A DNA stretch of 64,000 bases, taken from positions 1 through 64,000 of the forward strand of contig MGRM01000008.1 of the NCBI GenBank assembly GCA_001798185.1. The letters run 5' to 3'. Below the pieces are notes generated by a model. The model saw only the letters and a program-made list of their open reading frames with translations, made no database searches and was not told where the DNA came from. A program made the position numbers and the translations under genes. This DNA comes from Deltaproteobacteria bacterium RIFCSPHIGHO2_02_FULL_44_16. GTDB lineage: Bacteria; UBA10199; 2-02-FULL-44-16. Positions 57,941 through 64,000 of this stretch are shown piece after piece (the stretch's first letter is position 1; each line of letters begins with the position of its first letter).

Positions 57941-58807
57941 ATGAGTTTTACGGCAACAGACGTTAAAAATTTACGAGAAAAAACGGGCGCTGGCATGATG
58001 GAATGCAAGCGCGCTTTAGTTGAAGCAAAAGGGGATATGCAAGACGCACTTGAGCTTCTTCGAAAGCAAGGTCTTGCGATTGCGGCGAAAAAATCTGCAC
58101 GAAGTGCAAGTGAAGGGACGATTGGTTCCTGGGTAAATGCGCAAACATACGAAGCAGGACTCGTAGAAATTTTTTGTGAAACTGATTTTGTTGCAAAAAA
58201 CGAAGGTTTTCAGCATTTCACTTCTCGCATCACGAAAACTCTTTCTGAAAAGAAACCGAAAGATCTAGATGCGCTTCTTCAGCTTCAAACCACCGAAGGA
58301 ACCGTGAAAGATACAGTAACGGCCATCGTGGCAAAGATTGGGGAAAACGTTGGTATTCGTCGTTTTGTCACGTTATCAGCAAAAAATGATGAGAAATTAG
58401 GTCAATATATTCATGCCGGAAATAAAATTGGAGTGCTGGTAAAACTCAAAGATCCGACGCATAAAGTAAATGACGCAACGCTTCGAGATGTTGCGATGCA
58501 TATTGCAGCTATGAATCCGCAATATGTTCGGAGTGACGAAGTTCCGGATACGGTTTTAGCAAAAGAAAAAGAAATTCTCAAAGCTCAGATGGCAGATCAA
58601 AAAAAACCGGCTGAGATTATTGAAAAAATTGTTTCAGGAAAAATGACCAAATTCTTTTCTGAAGTTTGTCTTGAAGAACAAATGTATGTCAAAGATGTTG
58701 AAGGTAAAAAATCGGTCAAAGCTTTTTTGACTTCAATTGATCCCAATATTCGTATTGAGTCTTTTGTGCGCTATCAGGTTGGGGAGAGTGAAGTTAAGAG
58801 CGAATAA
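57941..58807 (+). CDS. tsf: elongation factor Ts
   Basis: The 288-residue factor starts with T-D-V-K-N-L-R-E-K-T-G-A-G-M-M-E-C-K-R-A-L, the classical UBA-domain start, and later reads C-E-T-D-F-V-A-K-N-E-G-F. It catalyses nucleotide exchange on EF-Tu. AGGAGCAAG precedes the ATG. Usual length. Confidence 0.96.
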   Translation: MSFTATDVKNLREKTGAGMMECKRALVEAKGDMQDALELLRKQGLAIAAKKSARSASEGTIGSWVNAQTYEAGLVEIFCETDFVAKNEGFQHFTSRITKTLSEKKPKDLDALLQLQTTEGTVKDTVTAIVAKIGENVGIRRFVTLSAKNDEKLGQYIHAGNKIGVLVKLKDPTHKVNDATLRDVAMHIAAMNPQYVRSDEVPDTVLAKEKEILKAQMADQKKPAEIIEKIVSGKMTKFFSEVCLEEQMYVKDVEGKKSVKAFLTSIDPNIRIESFVRYQVGESEVKSE

Positions 58808-58820
58808 CAAAACGAGTGTT

Positions 58821-58881
58821 TGTCATCTCCGCGCAGGCGGGGATCTCATGAGATTCCCGCTAAATACATGCGGGAATGACA
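58821..58881 (+). repeat. palindromic repeat family B, copy 6
   Basis: TGTCATCTCCGCGCAGGCGGGGATCTC and GCGGGAATGACA, between tsf and pyrH. It is the last TGTCAT-type repeat seen in the window. Confidence 0.92.
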
Positions 58882-58891
58882 GAGAAAGACA

Positions 58892-59611
58892 ATGACCAAA
58901 CCTAAATATAAGCGAGTTTTATTGAAGCTCTCGGGGGAGTCGCTTCTTCCACCGGATTCTAAATACGGCGTTAATCTTCAAACAGCGAATCACATAGCAG
59001 CGGAAATAAAAGTGGTCACCGATCTGGGAGTGCAAGTAGGTGTGGTCATCGGCGCTGGAAATATTTTCCGGGGCGCTGGCGCCGCAAAAGTGGGAATGGA
59101 TCGTTCAACGGCTGATAATATGGGGATGTTAGCAACCGTCATTAATAGTCTTGCCTTACAAGATGCCATGATTCGTCTCGGGATTTCCACACGACTTCTG
59201 ACATCGTTTACGATGCACCAAGTAGGGACTCCTTATTCCCATTCTTCTGCGATGCGCTATCTTGCGGAAGGCTCTGCCGTTATTTTTGCGGGCGGAACCG
59301 GAAATCCTTATTTTACCACTGATACCGCCGCTTCACTTCGCGCACTTGAAATTCATGCTGATATTGTGTGTAAAGGAACGAAAGTGGATGGAGTTTATAG
59401 TAGCGATCCTGAGCTCGATCGAAGTGCAAAACGATATGATGAACTCAGTTATATTGAAGTGCTGAGTCAAAACTTGAAGGTCATGGATGCGACTGCCATC
59501 TCCCTGTGCATGGAGGCAAAACTCCCGATCCTGGTCTTCAATGTTTTTGAAAAAGGAAACTTTCAACGCGCAGTCCTCGGGGAGAAGATTGGAACTATGG
59601 TCCATGAATAA
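58892..59611 (+). CDS. pyrH: UMP kinase
   Basis: In the 239-residue enzyme, V-L-L-K-L-S-G-E-S-L at the start, G-A-G-N-I-F-R-G, D-x-M-G-M-L-A-T-V-I-N and G-T-G-N-P-Y-F-T-T-D-T-A-A are the bacterial PyrH motifs. It phosphorylates UMP to UDP and is distinct from eukaryotic UMP/CMP kinases. Its stop overlaps the frr start by eight bases. Confidence 0.96.
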   Translation: MTKPKYKRVLLKLSGESLLPPDSKYGVNLQTANHIAAEIKVVTDLGVQVGVVIGAGNIFRGAGAAKVGMDRSTADNMGMLATVINSLALQDAMIRLGISTRLLTSFTMHQVGTPYSHSSAMRYLAEGSAVIFAGGTGNPYFTTDTAASLRALEIHADIVCKGTKVDGVYSSDPELDRSAKRYDELSYIEVLSQNLKVMDATAISLCMEAKLPILVFNVFEKGNFQRAVLGEKIGTMVHE

Positions 59612-60161
59612 TCAAGTTTTCAACACCACTCGTGAACGAATGGAAAAAGGTTTGACAGCCCTGCGCAATGAACTCGGCAAAGTACGTACAGGAAGAGCTT
59701 CTTTAAGTATTCTCCATGATATTCGCGCCGACTATTACGGAAGTCTTTCACCGCTGAATCAAATTGCGACGCTCGGAGTTCCTGATGCGCGCACCATAAC
59801 GATTCAACCTTGGGATCCAGGAGCAATTCCGGCAATTGAGAAATCGATTCAAGCTTCGGGTCTTGGTCTTTCTCCCTCAAACGATGGAAAACTTGTTCGG
59901 ATTTCAATCCCTGCGCTGAATGAAGAACGTCGTAAAGAACTCGTGAAATTAACGAAGAAACACGCGGAAGAAGCCAAGGTAAGTATTCGTAACGCGCGAC
60001 GAGATGGCAATGAACAATTAAAAAAGATGCAAAAAGAGAGCGCTATTACCGAAGATGAATTTCGAAAAAGCGAAGAACAAATCCAAAAAATGACAGATGA
60101 CTATATTAAAAAAATTGATGAAGCTATTCTTCTTAAAGAGAAAGATATTTTAGAAGTCTAA
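59604..60161 (+). CDS. frr: ribosome recycling factor
   Basis: In the ~185-residue protein, T-R-E-R-M-E-K-G-L-T-A-L-R-N-E-L-G-K-V-R-T-G-R-A-S and Y-Y-G-S-x-x-P-L-N-Q-I-A-T match RRF domains I and II, with R-K-E-L-V-K-L-T-K-K-H-A-E-E-A-K-V-S-I-R-N-A-R later. It splits ribosomes after termination with EF-G. Start ATG 59604; longer upstream readings lie inside pyrH. Confidence 0.95.
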   Translation: MNNQVFNTTRERMEKGLTALRNELGKVRTGRASLSILHDIRADYYGSLSPLNQIATLGVPDARTITIQPWDPGAIPAIEKSIQASGLGLSPSNDGKLVRISIPALNEERRKELVKLTKKHAEEAKVSIRNARRDGNEQLKKMQKESAITEDEFRKSEEQIQKMTDDYIKKIDEAILLKEKDILEV

Positions 60162-60163
60162 CC

Positions 60164-60874
60164 GTGAATCCGCATCCCCAACATATCGCCATTATTATGG
60201 ATGGCAATGGTCGATGGGCTGAATACCACGAACTCCCGCGCATTGAAGGTCATCGTCGTGGCGCTGAAGTGAGCGAAGATATTATCAATGCCTGCATTGA
60301 TCGTCGCGTTCCTTATTTAACACTTTACGCATTTTCAGAAGAAAATTGGAACCGACCTTCTGACGAAGTCGAAGCCTTAATGGAACTTCTCGGTCTGTAT
60401 CTGACAAGTAAGCGTCAAAAAATGATTCACGAAGGCATTCGTTTTCAAACCATTGGCGATGTGAATCGTCTCTCTCCTTTTGTTCGAGAAGAAGTAGAAC
60501 GCACAAAAGAACTGACACAACAAGGCTCCAACTTGACACTCACCATGGCGCTTTCTTATGGCTCACGGCAAGAAATTGCTCGTGCATTTCAAGAGCTCAT
60601 AAAAAGGGGAGTTAAAAATATTACTCCTGAGATTCTCTCGCAAGCGCTTGATACGCGTGATCTTCCCGATCCTGATCTCCTTATTCGAACAAGTGGGGAA
60701 TATCGCATCAGCAATTTTTTGCTTTGGCAACTTGCGTATACAGAACTCTATTTTACGGAAACGTTATGGCCAGATTTTAATGCCTATGAGCTTGATAAAG
60801 CTCTGGATGCTTTTTCAAAACGAGAACGCCGTTTTGGAATGACCAGTGAACAACTTCGGGAGCTTGTGGGATGA
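60164..60874 (+). CDS. uppS: undecaprenyl diphosphate synthase
   Basis: In the 236-residue cis-prenyltransferase, I-I-M-D-G-N-G-R-W-A (from about 9) gives the Asp-Gly-Asn active site, then G-H-R-R-G-A and the late R-T-S-G-E-Y-R-I-S-N-F-L-L-W-Q. It makes the C55 lipid carrier for the cell wall. A GTG start is used and the cdsA gene overlaps its end by four bases. Confidence 0.95.
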   Translation: MNPHPQHIAIIMDGNGRWAEYHELPRIEGHRRGAEVSEDIINACIDRRVPYLTLYAFSEENWNRPSDEVEALMELLGLYLTSKRQKMIHEGIRFQTIGDVNRLSPFVREEVERTKELTQQGSNLTLTMALSYGSRQEIARAFQELIKRGVKNITPEILSQALDTRDLPDPDLLIRTSGEYRISNFLLWQLAYTELYFTETLWPDFNAYELDKALDAFSKRERRFGMTSEQLRELVG

Positions 60875-61662
60875 TCCGCATACTTTCCGCAATTGTCCTG
60901 GTAGCGATTTTACTTTCTGTGGTTTGGTTTTTACCACCTTCCGCGTTTTATGCGCTCATGACCATTGCGTGCACCTTGAGTCTTTTAGAATTGACTCATC
61001 TCTTTTTTGAAGATTTTGTTGAAAAAATCGCAACCCTGCTCACAACCCTTTTTATTTTTCTTCTTATGCTTTTTGCGCGCGATCTTGTTCTTTCTCTTTT
61101 GCCCCTCATTCTTTTCTTCTTAGCGTTGGTTTTTATGTGGCGTGCAAAAGACCTTCATGGAGTTGCAAACCGTCTCGGCATTGCATGCCTGTCACTTCTC
61201 GGTCTTGGAATTTCTTTTGCCTCTTGGGGGGATTTACGACAAGCGGGACCGGAGTGGGTTCTTTTCATTTTAGCTCCTGCATGTCTTACGGATACGATGG
61301 GGCTTGTCGTGGGGAAGGCAATTGGATCTCGTAAGTTTGCACCGCTGGTGAGCCCACAGAAAACATGGGAGGGTTTTTTTGGAGCTCTCGTCGGTTCGCT
61401 TTTGGGAACTTTTTCAGTTTGGTTTTTTTTCCTCCAGACCTCTCTCTCTTTTGAAGTCACGCTGGTCGTTGCCATTATTATTTGGATCGTTTCGCCCTTA
61501 GGCGATTTGATCGAATCCATGCTCAAACGGAGTATTGGTGTCAAAGATTCAGGACATTTGATTCCAGGACATGGTGGAATGCTTGATCGTGTTGATGCAC
61601 TTCTTTTTGCAGCTCCCATTTCATATCTTTATCTCTCGCGTGTTGTTGGGGTGTTACCTTGA
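60871..61662 (+). CDS. cdsA: phosphatidate cytidylyltransferase
   Basis: The 263-residue membrane protein has about seven helices and ends with the CDS signature S-P-L-G-D-L-I-E-S-M-L-K-R, then K-D-S-G-H-L-I-P-G-H-G-G-M-L-D-R-V-D. It makes CDP-diacylglycerol for phospholipid synthesis. The dxr start overlaps its stop. Confidence 0.95.
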   Translation: MIRILSAIVLVAILLSVVWFLPPSAFYALMTIACTLSLLELTHLFFEDFVEKIATLLTTLFIFLLMLFARDLVLSLLPLILFFLALVFMWRAKDLHGVANRLGIACLSLLGLGISFASWGDLRQAGPEWVLFILAPACLTDTMGLVVGKAIGSRKFAPLVSPQKTWEGFFGALVGSLLGTFSVWFFFLQTSLSFEVTLVVAIIIWIVSPLGDLIESMLKRSIGVKDSGHLIPGHGGMLDRVDALLFAAPISYLYLSRVVGVLP

Positions 61663-62861
61663 AATCTCTCGTTATTCTCGGAAGCACAGGCTCCATTGGA
61701 AGCAGCACGCTCGACGTTGTCCGTCGTCATCGTGATCGTTTTAAGATTGTGGGACTCACAGCGCGTCACCAAATTCATCTTCTTGCAGATCAGATTCAAG
61801 AGTTTGAACCTGAAGTGGTATGCGTCGGAACCCCGGCTCTTGCTGCTGAGTTGCAACAACTTCTTGCTCATCCTCCTTCGCTCCCCAAAAATCGCGGGGA
61901 GCTACGGCGGGATACCCGCAAAAAGGCGGGTAAAATCGAAATTCTCGTAGGAGAAGAGGGACTCGTCTCTCTTGCAACGCACGATCAAGCAACTCTCATT
62001 GTTTCAGCACTTGTGGGAGCCGTCGGTCTGACACCAACACTTGCGGCGATTCGAGCAAAAAAGAATATTGCGTTAGCAAATAAAGAGACATTAGTTGTTG
62101 CTGGTGAACTGATGATGAAAGAGGCGAAAAAAAATCATATTCGTCTTCTTCCCGTTGACAGTGAACATTCAGCTCTTTTCCAATGTCTTGAAGGACAAGA
62201 GAAAAAAAATCTCAGAAAAATAACGTTGACCGCTTCGGGTGGACCTTTTCGTCAAACTCCACTCTCGAAGCTTTCATCAGTTACCGTTGCCGATGCTTTA
62301 CGTCATCCAAACTGGTCGATGGGAAAAAAAATTACGATTGACTCTGCAACAATGATGAATAAAGGATTAGAGGTTATTGAAGCTTTTTGGCTTTTTGAAA
62401 GACCTCTTGAACAAATTGAGGTTGTTATTCATCCTCAAAGTATCATTCATTCCTTTGTAGAATTTGAGGATTCGTCGGTGCTCGCTCAACTTGGACTCCC
62501 CGATATGCGAACGCCTATTGCTTATGCGCTTGCTTATCCCGAACGAATCACGTCTGGCGTTGCTTCACTTGATCTGACGAAAATGAACTCGCTCTCTTTT
62601 GAACCTGTCGACCATACCCGTTTTCCTTGTTTACGACTTGCCTCTGAAGCCGCAAAATGTGGAAAATCGATGCCGGCGGTGTTAAATGCCGCCAACGAAA
62701 TTGCAGTTGATGCTTTTTTACATGAGCGCATTAGGTTTCTTGACATCGCGCGCATTGTAGAAGAGACCATGATGCAACATTCACCGCGATCTTGGAGAAC
62801 GCTTGAGGAAATTCTTGAAATTGATAGAGAAGCAAGAATGGTAGCGCAAACATACATATGA
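61659..62861 (+). CDS. dxr: 1-deoxy-D-xylulose 5-phosphate reductoisomerase, with a repeat-derived insertion
   Basis: In the 400-residue MEP-pathway enzyme, L-G-S-T-G-S-I-G-S-S-T-L-D-V-V binds NADPH and A-N-K-E-T-L-V-V-A-G-E-L and S-E-H-S-A-L-F-Q-C carry active-site residues. A loop around residues 70-92 (P-S-L-P-K-N-R-G-E-L-R-R-D-T-R-K-K-A-G-K) is about 20 residues longer than usual and is encoded by two consecutive perfect hairpins (61880-61932). The core motifs on each side are normal. A TTG start overlaps cdsA. Confidence 0.95.
   Translation: MKSLVILGSTGSIGSSTLDVVRRHRDRFKIVGLTARHQIHLLADQIQEFEPEVVCVGTPALAAELQQLLAHPPSLPKNRGELRRDTRKKAGKIEILVGEEGLVSLATHDQATLIVSALVGAVGLTPTLAAIRAKKNIALANKETLVVAGELMMKEAKKNHIRLLPVDSEHSALFQCLEGQEKKNLRKITLTASGGPFRQTPLSKLSSVTVADALRHPNWSMGKKITIDSATMMNKGLEVIEAFWLFERPLEQIEVVIHPQSIIHSFVEFEDSSVLAQLGLPDMRTPIAYALAYPERITSGVASLDLTKMNSLSFEPVDHTRFPCLRLASEAAKCGKSMPAVLNAANEIAVDAFLHERIRFLDIARIVEETMMQHSPRSWRTLEEILEIDREARMVAQTYI
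61880..61932 (+). repeat. palindromic DNA inserted in frame in dxr
   Basis: GCTCCCC (61880-61886) pairs with GGGGAGC (61896-61902), and TACCCGC (61913-61919) pairs with GCGGGTA (61926-61932). The two hairpins fall in the extra dxr loop and keep the reading frame. Confidence 0.8.
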
Positions 62862-63037
62862 ATATCAAAGGAAACGTCGCGCAGAGGAAAACTCGCAGAA
62901 GGTATCGCGGAAGCAATTTTATCAATCGGGATATGATAAATAAAATTGCTGAGCGTAAGCGACCATTTTGGGTCGACCAAAAATGGGACGCGGCCTTCGA
63001 GAGATTTCCTCTGGAAGCGACGTTAGGATTATCATGA
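62858..63037 (+). CDS. 59-codon ORF across a hairpin element, overlapping both dxr and rseP
   Basis: ATG 62858 overlaps the dxr stop as ATGA, and the TGA at 63035-63037 overlaps the rseP ATG. The basic product (N-I-K-G-N-V-A-Q-R-K-T-R-R-R-Y-R start) has no family match that I recognise. The DNA is strongly self-complementary: arms at about 62875-62902 and 62994-63022, plus internal GCAATTTTAT/ATAAAATTGC and CCATTTTGG-type stems. The ORF may be accidental, or the element may be preserved because it keeps translation coupled. Real protein is uncertain. Confidence 0.45.
   Translation: MNIKGNVAQRKTRRRYRGSNFINRDMINKIAERKRPFWVDQKWDAAFERFPLEATLGLS
62875..63022. repeat. 150-bp hairpin element between dxr and rseP
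   Basis: The left arm (GTCGCGCAGAGGAAAACTCG region) and the right arm (CGAGAGATTTCCTCTGGAAGCGAC region) match in inverted orientation with few differences. Inner hairpins occur at about 62913-62949 and 62961-62989. It resembles a MITE or a hairpin element inserted into the operon. Confidence 0.7.
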
Positions 63038-64000
63038 CTATCTTATATTTCATCATTGCTCTCAGCCTTCTCGTTTTGGTTCACGAGTTTGGCCATTTTA
63101 TTATGGCAAAACGTGCCGGCATTCGTGTGGACGAATTTTCCATCGGTTTTGGACCCCGTCTTTTTGGTTTTAAAAGAGGAGAGACAGACTATCGTCTTTG
63201 CCTGATTCCTCTTGGAGGATATGTCAAAGTTCTCGGCCAAGATCCCGACGATGAAGGAGCAGATGATCCGAGATCCTTTAGTCAAAAGGGGATCATTCCT
63301 CGTTTTAAAATTCTCATTGCTGGTCCTTTGATGAATGTTCTTTTAAGCCTTCTCTTGATGCCAGCGGTCTTTTTTATTGGCCGAGACATTCCACGTTATT
63401 TTACCGAAACTCCTGTTCTTCTGGGAGTCCAGCAAGAAGTTGTGAGCCAGCAGGCTCTCAAACAAGGAGATCAGATTCTCGCAGTGAATGGAAAAAAAGT
63501 GACAACCTGGGAAGAGGTTTTTCTCATCCTCGTGGCTCAAAAGAATGCGACGCTGACACTTCAACGAGGATCCGAAATTTTTGAACATCAGCTCGAACGT
63601 TCTTCTGAAGAAGATTTTTTTGGAATTGAACCTTCTCTTTTTTATGGTGGCCCGGTCATGGTGGAAGAAATTCTTCCTGATAGTCCCGCAAAAGAGGCAG
63701 GGCTTCAACAAAAAGATAAGATTCAAGCTCTCAATGAAAGCCCTCTTCAGGGTTCTGCAGATTTTACCAGCAAAGTCCATCGATCACAGGGTGGAGAGGT
63801 GAAACTGACGATTGAACGAAATGGCGAAATTCTCGAAAAAACGCTCGCTCCTCGCTTTAATCCTGAAGTGCAAAGATGGCTTATTGGAATTCAAGTCTCA
63901 CAAACTGAAAATCCTCCCATGGTCCTTCAACGTTATGACGTGAAGACCTCTCTTCAAAAAGGATTTGCAGAAAACATTCGACTGCTGACGCTTGTGACAA
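63034..64000 (+). CDS. rseP: RIP metalloprotease RseP, runs off the window
   Basis: The first ~322 residues are present. H-E-F-G-H at about 16-20 in the first helix is the zinc site of site-2 proteases, and L-I-P-L-G-G-Y-V-K, then A-G-P-L-M-N-V-L-L-S, follow the family. A PDZ domain (about 125-200) and part of a second (about 208-280) are visible: G-D-Q-I-L-A-V-N-G-K-K-V and A-G-L-Q-Q-K-D-K-I-Q-A-L. RseP cleaves anti-sigma factors within the membrane. The C-terminal helices lie beyond 64000. Confidence 0.95.
   Translation, partial: MTILYFIIALSLLVLVHEFGHFIMAKRAGIRVDEFSIGFGPRLFGFKRGETDYRLCLIPLGGYVKVLGQDPDDEGADDPRSFSQKGIIPRFKILIAGPLMNVLLSLLLMPAVFFIGRDIPRYFTETPVLLGVQQEVVSQQALKQGDQILAVNGKKVTTWEEVFLILVAQKNATLTLQRGSEIFEHQLERSSEEDFFGIEPSLFYGGPVMVEEILPDSPAKEAGLQQKDKIQALNESPLQGSADFTSKVHRSQGGEVKLTIERNGEILEKTLAPRFNPEVQRWLIGIQVSQTENPPMVLQRYDVKTSLQKGFAENIRLLTLVT

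Noticed and set aside
21512-58881. CRISPR array
   Set aside because: Repeats are palindromic, dispersed between genes and not separated by regular unique spacers; no cas genes.

Overview
The window is a chromosomal segment of a Gram-negative bacterium, probably a deltaproteobacterium in the old broad sense (Bdellovibrionota or a related uncultured lineage). This placement is inferred from the outer-membrane genes (OmpA, TolC, RseP, MtgA), a single-histone-fold protein of the Bdellovibrio type, a thiolase/DUF35 pair, a SWIB-domain protein, a large thrombospondin-type-3 surface protein with a C-terminal anchor, and moderate GC. No 16S rRNA is present to settle it.

Layout. (1) 1-11.3 kb is a loosely packed accessory zone: nucleotidyltransferase remnant, ABC-F ATPase, small secreted, zinc-ribbon and cupin proteins, a 51-aa DUF3309 membrane peptide, a frameshifted methyltransferase beside a deoxyribosyltransferase-like gene plus a decayed duplicate of that pair, a HigBA-type toxin-antitoxin, a retropepsin-like protease with a small partner, and a self-regulated-looking Fic protein. 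(2) 11.3-17.8 kb holds an ECF sigma factor with a membrane partner, divergent from a heavy-metal RND efflux operon (TolC / shortened adaptor / CusA-type pump). (3) 17.8-35 kb carries a cold-shock protein, tRNA-Glu and tRNA-Lys, two antiporters, RlmN, OmpA, SWIB, an ABC-2 exporter with TerC, two sensor kinases, a response regulator and MtgA. (4) 35-40.3 kb carries the histone, dCTP deaminase, NuoI-like ferredoxin, a DnaJ-family protein and two glycosyltransferases. (5) 40.5-49.1 kb is an acyl-CoA cluster: thiolase, 3-hydroxyacyl-CoA dehydrogenase, enoyl-CoA hydratase, acyl-CoA dehydrogenase, two-part B12-dependent acyl-CoA mutase, then a thiolase-fold protein without the usual cysteine and its DUF35 partner. 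(6) 49.1-55.9 kb has an MNT/HEPN pair and a three-gene surface-protein unit. (7) 56-64 kb is the conserved core order rpsB-tsf-pyrH-frr-uppS-cdsA-dxr-rseP.

From about 21.5 kb to 58.9 kb, intergenic gaps, including gaps inside operons, are filled with at least three families of short palindromic repeats that all begin TGTCAT and end ATGACA. None of these was seen before 21.5 kb. Some palindromic DNA has entered coding sequence (dxr, the TPR protein) or supplies stop codons (rlmN, first thiolase). Larger hairpin elements sit between the thiolase-fold and DUF35 genes and between dxr and rseP; the latter is entirely covered by a 59-codon ORF overlapping both neighbours. The observations most worth following are these hairpin insertions, the bacterial histone, the adaptor that lacks its hairpin domain, the Cys-less thiolase/DUF35 pair, and the surface-protein operon.
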